Assembly (NCBI GenBank): GCA_963828625.1
Contig: CAWHEX010000001.1
Location: forward strand, 1 to 64,000
DNA from: PALSA-894 sp963828625
GTDB lineage: Bacteria > Pseudomonadota > Alphaproteobacteria > Rhizobiales > Xanthobacteraceae
Length of the DNA: 64,000 nucleotides
Direction of reading: 5' to 3'
Part shown: one piece after another, positions 34,679 through 43,855 of the stretch
Position numbering within the stretch: the stretch's first letter is position 1
How the letters are laid out: every line of letters starts with the position of its first letter
Position numbers and translations under genes: made by a program
The notes under the pieces: generated by a model
The model's database searches: none
Told to the model about the DNA's origin: nothing
Seen by the model: the letters and a program-made list of their open reading frames with translations, nothing else

Positions 34679-35842
34679 ATGTACGCACCGCCCGGCGTCA
34701 AGACAGCCAAAGACATGCCGGTCCCCGACAGCATGAAGGCGTGGGTGCTCGGCGATCCCGGCGAGCTGAAACTCACCGACAAGCCGGTGCCGGTGCCCAA
34801 GCGCGCCGAGGTGCTGGTGCGCATCGACGCGGTCGCGATCTGCGCGACCGATCTGGAGATCATCTGGCACGGCCCGCCCGCCTCGATTCAGGGCGGCATG
34901 CCGTTCAACAAGAACTGGACGCCCGGCCACGAATACATGGGCACGGTGGCGGCGCTCGGACCGGGCGTCGATGAGTACAGGATCGGCCAGCGCGTCACGG
35001 TGGAGATCCACGCGGGTTGCGGCCAATGCAAGCGCTGCCGCGCCGGCATGTACACCTCGTGCCACAACTACGGCCTCAACTACGGCGACGTCGACAAGGG
35101 CCACCGCGCCAACGGCTTCACCACCGACGGCGGCTTTTGCGAATACCAGGTCAACAACATCAACACGCTGGTCGCGATCCCCGACGCGATGACCGACGAG
35201 GAAGCAACGCTCGTCGTCACCGCCGGCACCGCCATGTACGGCCTCACTGAACTCGGCGGGCTGGTGGCGGGCGAAAGCGTGGTCGTGACCGGTCCCGGCC
35301 CCATCGGCTTGCTCGGCGTTGCGGTGGCGAAGGCGATGGGCGCGCAGCCGGTGATCCTCACCGGCACGCGCGACAATCGCCTCAAGATCGGCCTCGAGCT
35401 CGGCGCCGATCATGTCATCAACGCGCGGCAGGAGGATGCCGTCGAGGCGGTGCGCAAGCTGAATGGCGGCAAGGGCGTCGACTACGTGGTCGAGTGCTCG
35501 GGCGCGCCGAACGCCGTCAACGAGGCGATCCGCATGGTCAATCGCGGCGGCAAGGTTTGCCTCGCCGCGTTCCCGCACGAGGAGACGAAGGTCGATGTCG
35601 CGCACATCGTGCGCAACAACATTTATCTCTTCGGCATCCGCGGTGAGGGAAAGAGTGCGACGCACCGTGCGGAGGCCTTCATGTCGCAGAAGCGCTTCGA
35701 CGCGACGAAAGTGCACACGCACACCTTCCCGCTCGAAGACCTGCCGACCGCGATCAAGTACGCCCGCGAGCGCATCGACGACGCCATCAAGGTGGTGGTG
35801 AAGACGCGCGGCTCCGCGGCCCAAAGGGTCGCGGCGGAGTAG
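34679..35842 (+). CDS. Zinc-dependent medium-chain alcohol/polyol dehydrogenase
   Basis: MDR-superfamily NAD(P)-dependent dehydrogenase of 387 residues. Catalytic-zinc ligands occur in VAICATDLEI and GHEYMGTVAALGPGV; structural-zinc cysteines are in CGQCKRCRAGMYTSC; the Rossmann motif is VVTGPGPIGLLGVAVAKAMG. It resembles the sorbitol/threonine/L-idonate dehydrogenase branch; the substrate is unknown. It starts 16 bases after the IclR gene with GATCAGGAGCACGACC upstream. It is four bases before the MBL gene, giving a tight operon. Confidence 0.88.
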   Translation: MYAPPGVKTAKDMPVPDSMKAWVLGDPGELKLTDKPVPVPKRAEVLVRIDAVAICATDLEIIWHGPPASIQGGMPFNKNWTPGHEYMGTVAALGPGVDEYRIGQRVTVEIHAGCGQCKRCRAGMYTSCHNYGLNYGDVDKGHRANGFTTDGGFCEYQVNNINTLVAIPDAMTDEEATLVVTAGTAMYGLTELGGLVAGESVVVTGPGPIGLLGVAVAKAMGAQPVILTGTRDNRLKIGLELGADHVINARQEDAVEAVRKLNGGKGVDYVVECSGAPNAVNEAIRMVNRGGKVCLAAFPHEETKVDVAHIVRNNIYLFGIRGEGKSATHRAEAFMSQKRFDATKVHTHTFPLEDLPTAIKYARERIDDAIKVVVKTRGSAAQRVAAE

Positions 35843-35846
35843 CGCC

Positions 35847-36714
35847 GTGGACAGCGCCGCAGCGAATACCGTTGCGGCGCCGCAGGATTCGTCATTTGCG
35901 CCCGATCTCGCGACGATCCGCGCGATGGCGAACGTGCTGCCGGGCGGGCTCCCGGTCGGCGTGAACGGCATCCGTGTCGCTGCCAGCATCCGCCCGCGCA
36001 AGTTCGTGATTGAGGGCGGCGATGAAACGCCGGTCACGATGCCCCGTACGGCGTTCCAGGTGGTCTATCCCGACTGCTCGGTGATGATCGATAGCGGGCT
36101 CGACAAGGCGACGCACGACTAGTTTCAGCCCCGAGAAGCCCGAGCCGTATTTTCCCGAGGCGTTCGCGCAGCTCGAACGCGCCCTCAATGCGGCGCGGCT
36201 GATCGTACTGACGCACTACCACGCGGATCATGTCGCGGGCGTCGTTTGCGCCGAGAATTTTTCTGCGCTGGCGCACAAGACCATTGTCAGCACGGAAACC
36301 GCCGACCTGATGGTCACCAATCCGCACCGCCCGCACCTTCGTCTTTCACCGGAGCAGGCCGCGCAGTTCATCGTGCACGACTACCGCGGCTGCGTTCCGG
36401 TCGCGCGCGGCATCGTGCTGATCAAGGCGCCGGGCCACAGCCCCAACTCGCAGATGGTTTACGTGCGGCTCCAGTCCGGCCGCGAGGTCCTGCACAGCGT
36501 CGACTCGGCATGGATCTACGACAACATCGTGGAGCAGAAGCCCAAGGCCGCGCCGTGGGTGAAGGAAGACGTGCCGGCGATCATGGCGCAGCTTGCCTGG
36601 CTCAAGCAGTTGCACGACACCGAGCCGGACCTGACGATCCTCGTCACGCATGACGACCTGCGTTTCGAGGCGCTCGCGAAATCGAAAAAGATCGGCGCCG
36701 AACTGGCGCTCTGA
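35847..36714 (+). CDS. MBL-fold metallohydrolase, frameshifted as read
   Basis: Metallo-beta-lactamase-fold protein of about 288 residues from GTG 35847. One extra base near 36120 (at the GACTAG) breaks the frame between YPDCSVMIDSGLDKATHD and SFSPEKPEPYFPEAFAQLE. Metal-binding motifs in the second part are LTHYHADHVAGVV, KAPGHSPNSQM and LVTHDD. The reaction is unknown; such hydrolases near dehydrogenases often cleave lactones or thioesters. The gene follows the dehydrogenase by four bases. Confidence 0.75.
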
Positions 36715-36738
36715 CGAACAACAACGCCGGAGGAAGAC

Positions 36739-37704
36739 ATGAGGACGATTGCCGCGGTTCTTGCCGCCCTGCTCTCGATCGCTTCCGCGCACGCGCAACC
36801 CTATCCGTCGCGCCCGATCACGGTCGTCGTGCCGTTCCCGGCCGGCGGCCCAAGCGATGTGGTGGCGCGCATCGTCGCCGAGAGCATGGGCAGGGTGCTG
36901 GGCCAGACGATGGTGATCGAGAATGTCGGCGGCGCCGGCGGCACCATCGGCTCGGCGCGCGTCGCAAGCGCCGCGCCCGACGGCTACACGCTGCTCGCCG
37001 GCAGCATGGGCTCGCATGTCTCCGCGCCGGTGCTGACGCCGAACGTGAAATACGACTCGCTGCGCGACTTCGAGCCGATCGGCTTCACGGCGAATGCGCC
37101 GGCCGTGATCGTGGCGAAGAAGGATTACCCCGCGAAGGACCTGAAGGAATTTCTCGCAAGCCTGAAGCAGGGCGGCGAAGCCGTGAAGCAGGCGCATGGC
37201 GGCGTCGGCTCGTCGTCGCACATGGCCTGCATCCTGTTCTCGTCGAGCGCGGGCGTGAAGCCGACGCTCGTCGCCTACCGCGGCACCGGTCCCGCGATGA
37301 ACGATCTGGTCGGCGGGCATGTGGATTATTTCTGCGAGCAGGCGGTGAGCGTCACCGGGCAGATCACATCGGGCGCGATCAAGGCCTATGCGGTGTCCTC
37401 GCCGCAGCGCCTTGCGACGTTGCCGGACGTTCCGACCGCGAAGGAGCTCGGCGTCGACTACCAGATGAACATCTGGGCCGGCATCTTCGCGCCCAAGGGC
37501 GTGCCGAAGGAGATCGTGGACCGGCTCGCCGACGCGCTCGACAAGTCGCTCGACGATCCCTCGGTACAGAAGCGCCTGACCGATCTCGGCGGCTCGATCC
37601 CGCCCAAGGATGAACGCACGCCCGCGAAATTCGACAGCTTTGTGAAGGCCGAGATTGCGCGGTGGCTGCCGATCCTCAAGGCGGCGGGCGGTACGACCAA
37701 TTGA
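36739..37704 (+). CDS. Tripartite tricarboxylate transporter (Bug) family substrate-binding protein
   Basis: Periplasmic binding protein of 321 residues with signal peptide MRTIAAVLAALLSIASAHAQ. The TctC/Bug signature YPSRPITVVVPFPAGGPSDV is followed by NVGGAGGTIGSARVASAAPDG and the carboxylate-binding AYRGTGPAMNDLVGGHVDYF. These proteins bind carboxylates, aromatic acids or amides; many exist without their TctAB membrane partners, as here. It is 24 bases after the MBL gene with GGAGGAAGAC upstream. Confidence 0.9.
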   Translation: MRTIAAVLAALLSIASAHAQPYPSRPITVVVPFPAGGPSDVVARIVAESMGRVLGQTMVIENVGGAGGTIGSARVASAAPDGYTLLAGSMGSHVSAPVLTPNVKYDSLRDFEPIGFTANAPAVIVAKKDYPAKDLKEFLASLKQGGEAVKQAHGGVGSSSHMACILFSSSAGVKPTLVAYRGTGPAMNDLVGGHVDYFCEQAVSVTGQITSGAIKAYAVSSPQRLATLPDVPTAKELGVDYQMNIWAGIFAPKGVPKEIVDRLADALDKSLDDPSVQKRLTDLGGSIPPKDERTPAKFDSFVKAEIARWLPILKAAGGTTN

Positions 37705-37812
37705 GAGTTCGCGATAGCGGCTTCACGATGGTGTGAGACAGGCATTCGCCGCGATGACATCGGTGCGTCATCGCCGGATAGTAACGACCACGGTGCGATC
37801 AGGGAGGATCAC

Positions 37813-38787
37813 ATGACCGGACTTACCCGCCGCGATCTGCTCGCCGGCTCGGCGCTTGCCGCGGCGAGCGCGACGCTGCCGCTTTCGGTGCAGGCCGCGG
37901 CGCCCGCCGCCGGCAAGCAAGCGCCCGCCTTCTACCGCTACAAGGTCGGCTCCTACGAGCTGACCGCGATCCATGACGGCGTGTGGATACGCGACGTCGA
38001 CGACAAGTTCGTGCGCAATGCGCCGTGGTCTGCCGTGCAGAAGGCGATGAGCGACGCCAGCATGGCGCCAGGCAAGCTGCAAATCCCGTTCACCACGCTG
38101 GTGGTCAACACCGGATCGAAGCTGATCCTGATCGACACCGCGACCGGCGGCCAGCTCGCGCCGACCGCGAATTCGTTCGGTCCCAATCTCGCCGCCGCGG
38201 GTATCGATCCCAAGCAGATCGACACGATCCTGATCTCGCACTTCCATCCGGATCACATCAACGGGCTGCGCGACAAGGAAGGCGCGATCGTGTTCCCGAA
38301 TGCCGAGGTCAAGGTGCCGGCGACCGAATGGGCCTACTGGATGGACGACGGCAACATGAGCAAGGCGCCCGAGGGCGCGCGCGCGGCCTGGCTCAACGTG
38401 CGCCGCGTATTCAAGGGGATCGAGGACAAGGTCGTGAAGTTCGAGGGCGAGAAGGAAGTCGCGCCCGGCATCACGTCGATCGCGGCGCCTGGCCATACGC
38501 CGGGCCACACCGTGTTCGCGATCGCCTCGGGCAACCAGTCGATGCTGGCGCTCGGCGACACCACGAACAATCCGCTGCTGTTCGTGCGCAATCCGGACTG
38601 GCACGCGGTCTTCGACACCGACGGCGCCGTTGCGGCCGAGACCCGCAAGAAGATGCTCGACCGCGCGGCCGTCGACCGGATGATGGTGCAGGGCTATCAC
38701 TTTCCCTTCCCGGCCTCCGGCCACATCATCAAGACAGGGGCCCACAGCTACGACCTTGTCCCGGCCCTGTGGCAGCCATCGCTCTGA
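37813..38787 (+). CDS. Secreted MBL-fold metallohydrolase with Tat signal
   Basis: A 324-residue metallo-beta-lactamase-fold hydrolase. The N-terminus TRRDLLAGSALAAASATLPL carries a twin-arginine signal. Metal ligands: LISHFHPDHINGL, PGHTPGHTVFAIAS, LGDTTNNPLL and a late His in GYHFPFPASGHI. It resembles the quorum-quenching lactonase or alkylsulfatase-like group often annotated as MBL-fold metallo-hydrolase; the substrate is unknown. It ends the plus-strand catabolic cluster; a terminator follows. GGGAGGATCAC precedes ATG 37813. Confidence 0.88.
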   Translation: MTGLTRRDLLAGSALAAASATLPLSVQAAAPAAGKQAPAFYRYKVGSYELTAIHDGVWIRDVDDKFVRNAPWSAVQKAMSDASMAPGKLQIPFTTLVVNTGSKLILIDTATGGQLAPTANSFGPNLAAAGIDPKQIDTILISHFHPDHINGLRDKEGAIVFPNAEVKVPATEWAYWMDDGNMSKAPEGARAAWLNVRRVFKGIEDKVVKFEGEKEVAPGITSIAAPGHTPGHTVFAIASGNQSMLALGDTTNNPLLFVRNPDWHAVFDTDGAVAAETRKKMLDRAAVDRMMVQGYHFPFPASGHIIKTGAHSYDLVPALWQPSL

Positions 38788-38810
38788 TCGCCTGACGCGG
38801 ATTTTTGCGG

Positions 38811-38836
38811 GGGCCGCCCGTCCGGGGCGGCCCTTT
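38811..38836 (+). terminator. Intrinsic terminator after MBL hydrolase
   Basis: Hairpin gggccgccc / gggcggccc with a five-base loop and a short T run (tttgcattt), 24 bases past the stop codon. Confidence 0.75.
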
Positions 38837-38925
38837 GCATTTCGGCAACAGGCGGAACAATTTGTTTGCCCACGCGGCCCGCCGCGTTGACTTCCGCGCG
38901 CCGGGCTCATCCACTGGCCGATGGT

Positions 38926-39118
38926 GAAGGTGTGCCGTCCCCCGTTGGGGCGGCCAAAAGGGAATCCGGTGAAATTCGCCTTGTTCCGGCGAGTCGACCC
39001 CGGAGCTGCCCCCGCAACTGTAAGCGGCGAGCCCTCCTCGATGTTGCCACTGGGACGTTTCCCGGGAAGGCCGAGCGAGGGCAATGACCCGCGAGCCAGG
39101 AGACCTGCCTGCGCCAGT
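38926..39118 (+). promoter_or_regulatory. Cobalamin (B12) riboswitch
   Basis: The leader of the TonB receptor contains the conserved B12 aptamer elements in order: ggtgaaggtgtgccg with an early aaaagggaatccggtg block, the B12-box-like gctgcccccgcaactgtaa, then gccactgggac, cgggaaggcc and the closing gcgagccaggagacctgcc. These are characteristic of adenosyl/methylcobalamin riboswitches that switch off translation or transcription of B12-uptake genes when cobalamin is abundant. Its end is about 160 bases before the start codon. Confidence 0.93.
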
Positions 39119-39280
39119 CACCCTTCCGATGCACGGGGCGTGCACTCGGGGCGGCTTCCGCAGCGGTGACGTGCTGAAACCGTCGCGGGGCATTCGGGTG
39201 GGGCGTTTTTCTCATATCCAAACTCAAGGCGCGCAACACGTGCGCTTCCGCGACATGTTCAACCCTTTTGGGAGCATGTC

Positions 39281-41239
39281 ATGTTCATCCGTCTCATCTC
39301 GCTCACATTTCTTCGATCCGGCCTCTCGGCCGGTGCACTTCTCTCCGCACTTGGCGGAGTAGCCCACGCACAGGCCACGCTCCTGCCCGAGCTGCTGGTC
39401 ATCTCGCCGAGACTCGTCCCGATCGAGGCCTCGAAGACCGGCTCGTCCGTCACCGCGATGACCGGCGAGGAAATCCGCTCCAGCGGTTTCTCGCAGCTCT
39501 CCGACGTCATGCGCACGTTTCCCGGCATGCACGTGAGCCAGTCCGGCAACCGTGGCTCGCTCACGCAGTTCCGCGTGCGCGGCAACGAAGCCAACCACCT
39601 GCTCGTCATGATCGACGGCGTTCCGGCGAATGCCATCGGCGACGGTGAATTCAATTTCGCCGATATCGCGATGGACGACATCGAGCGGGTCGAGCTGCTG
39701 CGCGGTCCGCAGTCGGGCATCTATGGCGCGAACGCGCATTCAGGCGTGCTGACCATCGTCACCAAGTCGGGGCGCGGGTTGACCAAGCCGGAATTCAGCG
39801 CGCGCTTCGAGGGCGGCACACAGCGGTCCGCCGAAGCGGCTGCGACCTTCCGTGGCGCGCTCGGACCGTTCTACGGCTCGATCACCGCGGTCCACGGGAC
39901 CACCAACGGCTTCAACGTTGCGCGCGACGGCAACGAGACCGACAGCGCCAAGCGCACCGTCGTCACCGCCAAGGCCGGCGTCGATCTTTCGCCGAACGTG
40001 AATATCGAAGGCTTCCTTCGTCATACGCGCCGCCTCAGCGCCTACGATCCGCAGGATTTCTTCACCGGGCTGGTGTTCGACGCGCCCGGCTATTTCGTCC
40101 CCTTCGAGCAGAGCCAGGCGCGCGTTGAAGGCACCGTGAAGCTGTTCGACGAACGGTGGATTCAATCGCTGAAGTGGACCGGCTCACGCACCAACACCGG
40201 CAACCTCGAAAATTTCCAGGCGACCGGATCGTCGCTTGGGACGGGTGAGACGGTTTCCTACAAAAGCACGTTCCTGCTCGATAGCGCGATCATGGGCGGT
40301 GAGAAGCATCGAATCACCGGCTTCGTGGAAAACCGGCGTGAATATTTCAGCTACTTCGCGGATTTCCTGTTCGGCCCCGACCTTGACGCCGCGCGCAACG
40401 GCTACAAGCGCACCTCGACCGGCGTCGGCGGGGAGTATCTCGTCGACCTGCTGCGAACGGGCACCACGCTCTCGACCGCCGTACGGCAGGACTACAACGA
40501 TCCGTTCCAGGACGAGTTCACCTGGCGCTTCACCCTGTCGCAAAAGGTTGCCCCGATCGGCGGCCGTCTCCACGCCAGCGTCGGCCGTGGCGTGACCAAC
40601 CCGAGCTTCTTCGAACAGTTCGGCTTCATCTCGACGTTCTTCACGCCCAATCCCAATCTCGTTCCCGAAAGCTCGATCGGCTGGGACGTGGGCTGGGAGC
40701 AGACGTTCTGGAACGGGCGGGTCGTCGTCGACGTGACCTACTTCAATTCGCGCCTCGAACACGAGATCGTTTCCGCGTCGACCGCGATGGGAATTCCGAC
40801 CGTGCGCAATCTCGACGGCACGTCGACGCGCCAGGGCGTCGAGACGAGCGCGAAATTCCGGCCGGTCGACTGGCTGATCCTCTCGGGTACCTACACCTAC
40901 ACCGAGTCCCGCGACGACAAGGGCATTCAGGAAATCCGCCGTCCGCCGCACGCGGCGTCGGCCTCCGCAACCGCGTTGTTCGCCGAGGGCCGCGGCAAGG
41001 CCACGCTCAACGTCATGTATAATGGCAAGATGACGGACACGATCTTCACGTTCCCCTCCTCCACCACGACGCTGAACGCCTACACGCTGGTCGGCGGGCA
41101 GATCTCGTATGACGTGACACCGTGGTCGACCGTCTATGTGCGCGGCGAGAACGTGTTCAACCAGCGCTACGAAGAGGTCTACTCGTTCCGTTCGCCCGGT
41201 GCCGCCGTCTACGCGGGCATCAAGGTACGGACGAACTAG
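39281..41239 (+). CDS. TonB-dependent outer-membrane receptor, BtuB-like
   Basis: Outer-membrane active transporter of 652 residues. A signal peptide ends near VAHAQA; the plug domain (about 35-160) has VTAMTGEEIRSSGFSQLSDV, NEANHLLVMIDGVPAN and ERVELLRGPQSGIYGANAHS. The 22-strand barrel follows (SVGRGVTNPSFFEQFG, RGVETSAKFRPVDWL, VRGENVFNQRYEEVYSFRSP). The upstream cobalamin riboswitch points to corrinoid import, so BtuB is the likely function. No btuCDF genes are present in the window. The protein ends in Asn rather than the usual Phe. Confidence 0.9.
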   Translation: MFIRLISLTFLRSGLSAGALLSALGGVAHAQATLLPELLVISPRLVPIEASKTGSSVTAMTGEEIRSSGFSQLSDVMRTFPGMHVSQSGNRGSLTQFRVRGNEANHLLVMIDGVPANAIGDGEFNFADIAMDDIERVELLRGPQSGIYGANAHSGVLTIVTKSGRGLTKPEFSARFEGGTQRSAEAAATFRGALGPFYGSITAVHGTTNGFNVARDGNETDSAKRTVVTAKAGVDLSPNVNIEGFLRHTRRLSAYDPQDFFTGLVFDAPGYFVPFEQSQARVEGTVKLFDERWIQSLKWTGSRTNTGNLENFQATGSSLGTGETVSYKSTFLLDSAIMGGEKHRITGFVENRREYFSYFADFLFGPDLDAARNGYKRTSTGVGGEYLVDLLRTGTTLSTAVRQDYNDPFQDEFTWRFTLSQKVAPIGGRLHASVGRGVTNPSFFEQFGFISTFFTPNPNLVPESSIGWDVGWEQTFWNGRVVVDVTYFNSRLEHEIVSASTAMGIPTVRNLDGTSTRQGVETSAKFRPVDWLILSGTYTYTESRDDKGIQEIRRPPHAASASATALFAEGRGKATLNVMYNGKMTDTIFTFPSSTTTLNAYTLVGGQISYDVTPWSTVYVRGENVFNQRYEEVYSFRSPGAAVYAGIKVRTN

Positions 41240-41263
41240 CGTTTCGCGCTGGACCGCTTGGTT

Positions 41264-41336
41264 CTCCGCTCGTCCCCGCGAAAGCGGGGACCCAGTTCTA
41301 GGCCCTGGATTCCCGCTTGCGCGGGAATGAGCGGAG
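41264..41336. repeat. Palindromic intergenic repeat unit
   Basis: A 73-base element closed by ctccgctc / gagcggag. It contains two inner hairpins, gtccccgc gaaa gcggggac and attcccgc ttgc gcgggaat, separated by ccagttctaggccctgg. I recognise this type as a dispersed intergenic repeat of alphaproteobacterial genomes, though copy number here cannot be checked. It lies in the gap after the TonB receptor and could also terminate it. Confidence 0.7.
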
Positions 41337-41446
41337 CATGGCCACGATCACGGCGAGTTGAACTTAGCCGGCGGGAATGCGGCGGTGACGGCCGTGTTCC
41401 CGTTCTATGATACGTCAATTCGCATCACGCCCCGGGAGGCAGCCCT

Positions 41447-42010
41447 ATGACCCGTCGCAATCGCGTAGCCACGCTGACCACCGCGTCCCTGTTCGCGCTG
41501 TCGCTCGGCATCGGTGCCGTTTTGGCGGCCGGTGAGCCGGATCCGCCGGGCGCCCGCAATCCGGGCCCCTCCCAGACTCAAAAGCCGGCGGCCGGGCCGA
41601 AGCAGTCGGGCGGCGAGAAGAAAAAGAAGAACGACAAGAAATCCGAGCAGGAATTCCGCGACGGCTACCGCCTCGCCTACGCGCTGGTGCAGGCCGGCGC
41701 CTACGAGGCGGCGTTCACGGCATTCAAGGATCTCGACGCGGACGATCATCCGGATGTCGCGAACTATCTCGGCTACACCGCGCGCAAGCTCGGCGACTAC
41801 GAGCTCTCCAAGGTCTGGTACGAGCGCGCACTCGCTGCCGATCCGAAGCACGTCCGCACCTGGCAGTATTACGGCATGTGGCACGTCGAGCAGGGCAACA
41901 TGCTCAAGGCCGCCGACTTCCTCGAGAAGATCGAAGCGATCTGCGGCAACAAGGCGTGCAGGGAATATCAGGACCTCAAGGGCGGCATGGAAGGCACCGT
42001 CACCTACTAG
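41447..42010 (+). CDS. Secreted tetratricopeptide-repeat protein
   Basis: A 187-residue periplasmic protein: signal peptide (about residues 10-27, FALSLGIGAVLAAG), then a Pro/Gly/Lys-rich linker (GPKQSGGEKKKKNDKKSEQE). Two to three TPR-like helical hairpins follow (YALVQAGAYEAAFTAFKDLD, YLGYTARKLGDYELSKVWYE, TWQYYGMWHVEQGNMLKAAD) and a Cys pair near the end (CGNKACREYQ). A protein-interaction role is expected; partner unknown. Its stop overlaps the convergent cutA by 11 bases. Confidence 0.75.
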   Translation: MTRRNRVATLTTASLFALSLGIGAVLAAGEPDPPGARNPGPSQTQKPAAGPKQSGGEKKKKNDKKSEQEFRDGYRLAYALVQAGAYEAAFTAFKDLDADDHPDVANYLGYTARKLGDYELSKVWYERALAADPKHVRTWQYYGMWHVEQGNMLKAADFLEKIEAICGNKACREYQDLKGGMEGTVTY

Positions 42011-42368
42011 CCGCCGCCCTACCCTGAAAGTTACGCGGGCGCTGGGGGTGCGTTTCGGCCATCAGCCAATCGAGATAGCCCGGCTCGCCGCCCTCGATCG
42101 GCAGCACCAGAATGGCCGGCGTGGTGTAGGAGTGCAGCGCCTTCACTGCGGCACGCACACCCTCGGCCAGCGAGGCGCGGGTCTTGATGACCATGACGAC
42201 CTCCTCGCCTCGCTCGATCGCGCCCTCCCACCAGTAATGCGAAATCATGCCGGGCAGGATGTTCACGCAGGCCGCGAGCCGGCGTTCCAGCACCGCCTTG
42301 CCGATCCGCTCCGCCTCGACAAGGGACGGATAGGTCGTATAGACGAACACCGCGCGGTCTTCGGTCAT
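42000..42368 (-). CDS. cutA: Divalent-cation tolerance protein CutA
   Basis: Small trimeric CutA1-type protein of 122 residues. The typical features are VFVYTTYPSLVEAERIGKAV, ERRLAACVNILPGMISHYWW, the GEEVVMVIKTRASL strand and HSYTTPAILVLPIEGGEPGY. It is implicated in copper tolerance in Escherichia coli, though the general biochemical role is unclear. Start at ATG 42368 with a GGAGGAGATATG site. It is divergent from the NAD kinase gene (48 bases between starts). Confidence 0.94.
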   Translation of the reverse strand: MTEDRAVFVYTTYPSLVEAERIGKAVLERRLAACVNILPGMISHYWWEGAIERGEEVVMVIKTRASLAEGVRAAVKALHSYTTPAILVLPIEGGEPGYLDWLMAETHPQRPRNFQGRAAASR

Positions 42369-42416
42369 ATCTCCTCCTGGCGGCTTCGCGCGGCGCCGGC
42401 TTGAGTTCCAAGTCCC

Positions 42417-43212
42417 ATGAGTACCCGGCAACCGCGGATCGCCTTCGTCGCAAGCCCGATGGCCGAGGCGCAGGAGGCGCAGGCAAAGCTCTCCAAGCGC
42501 TACGGCGCCGCGGAAATCGAGCAGGCCGACGTGATCGTCGCACTCGGCGGCGACGGGCTGATGCTCCAGACCCTGCACAGGTTCATGACCTCCGGCAAGC
42601 CAATCTACGGCATGCACCGCGGCACCGTCGGCTTCCTGATGAACGAATTCCGCGAGGACGATCTCGTGCAGCGCCTCGCCGACGCGAAGCCGGCGCTGAT
42701 CCATCCGCTGCTGATGCGCGCGGTCGACAACAAGGGCCAGCGCCACGAGGCCCATGCCATCAACGAGGTGGCGGTTTTCCGCCAGACCCATCAGGCGGCG
42801 CACTTGCGCGTCCTGATCGACGGCAAGGAGCGCCTTGCCGAGTTGGTCGCCGACGGCGTGATGGTGGCGACCCCCGCAGGTTCGACCGCCTATAACCTCT
42901 CGGCGCAGGGGCCGATCATCCCGATCAACGCGCCGCTGCTCGCGCTTACCCCGATCAGCCCGTTCCGCCCGCGCCGCTGGCACGGCGCGCTGCTGCCCGA
43001 TCGCGCGCAGGTCACCATCGAGGTGCTGGAGGCGGACAAGCGCCCGGTCGCCGCGGTCGCCGATCATGACGAGGTGCGCGCGGTGCGCAGCGTCGAGATC
43101 GGGATGGATCACAAGATTTCCATTCCGCTGCTGTTCGATCCGGGTCACAGCCTCGACGAGCGGATCCTGCGCGAGCAGTTCGGCTACTGGGTTACCCCCG
43201 GCCTTATCCTAA
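42417..43212 (+). CDS. nadK: NAD kinase (probable frameshift at the extreme C-terminus)
   Basis: ATP-NAD kinase making NADP. Family motifs: DVIVALGGDGLMLQTLHRF (GGDG), GMHRGTVGFLMNEF, HAINEVAVFR, GVMVATPAGSTAYNLSAQGP and LTPISPFRPRRWHG. The protein should end at about 260 residues, soon after LDERILREQFGY. As read, the frame instead continues to 43406, overlapping the next gene by more than 100 bases. Removing one G from the GGG at about 43190 gives a stop at 43210-43212, so a +1 error is likely but less certain than elsewhere. ATG 42417 was chosen. Confidence 0.85.
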
Positions 43213-43293
43213 ACGGTTCGTTAACGACGATTCCCTTACCTTCGACGCAACGTGCCGGCGAAACTGCCCGGGTGCGTCCGCAGGCCTGCGCCC

Positions 43294-43839
43294 ATGATCC
43301 GCATCGATTTCAACCGGTTGCGCTTCATCATCATCGACGACAATGCGCACATGCGTCGCATCCTGCGCACACTGTTGCACGGCTTCGGCACGCGCGAAGT
43401 CTATGAGGCAGAGGACGGCGCGGCGGGACTCGAGGGCTTCACCCACTACTCACCGGACATTGTGATCACCGACTGGGCGATGCCCATCTTCGATGGCCTC
43501 GAACTCACGCAGATGATCCGCCAGCCCGGCGCGAACACGAATCCGTATGTGCCGATCATCATGCTGACCGGCCATTCGGAAAAGAAGCGCGTGGTCGCGG
43601 CGCGCGATGCCGGCGTCACGGAGTTTCTCGCCAAGCCGATCTCCGCGAAGGGGCTTTACCAGCGCGTGCTCAACGTCGTCGCGAACCCCCGCCCCTTCAT
43701 CCGCACCAAGAGCTATTTCGGGCCGGACCGGCGCCGCAACGCGAACCCGAACTATGTGGGTCCGGAGCGGCGCAAGGGCGGCAAGGCCGACGTGATCAAG
43801 CAGCAGCCGCTTCTCGACAAGGCGAAGTCGACCGTCTGA
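43294..43839 (+). CDS. CheY-like single-domain response regulator
   Basis: Receiver protein of 181 residues. Residues 1-125 form the CheY fold: acidic residues in FIIIDDNAHMRRILRT, the phospho-accepting Asp in IVITDWAMPIFDGLELTQM, Thr in IIMLTGHS and Lys in EFLAKPISAKG. The C-terminal 50 residues are basic and end KADVIKQQPLLDKAKSTV, with the GPDRRRNANPNYVGPERRKG tail typical of a rhizobial receiver subgroup. There is no output domain. The Hpt gene starts 16 bases downstream, so the two form a phosphorelay pair. Confidence 0.88.
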   Translation: MIRIDFNRLRFIIIDDNAHMRRILRTLLHGFGTREVYEAEDGAAGLEGFTHYSPDIVITDWAMPIFDGLELTQMIRQPGANTNPYVPIIMLTGHSEKKRVVAARDAGVTEFLAKPISAKGLYQRVLNVVANPRPFIRTKSYFGPDRRRNANPNYVGPERRKGGKADVIKQQPLLDKAKSTV

Positions 43840-43855
43840 GCCAGGACAACGGGAC

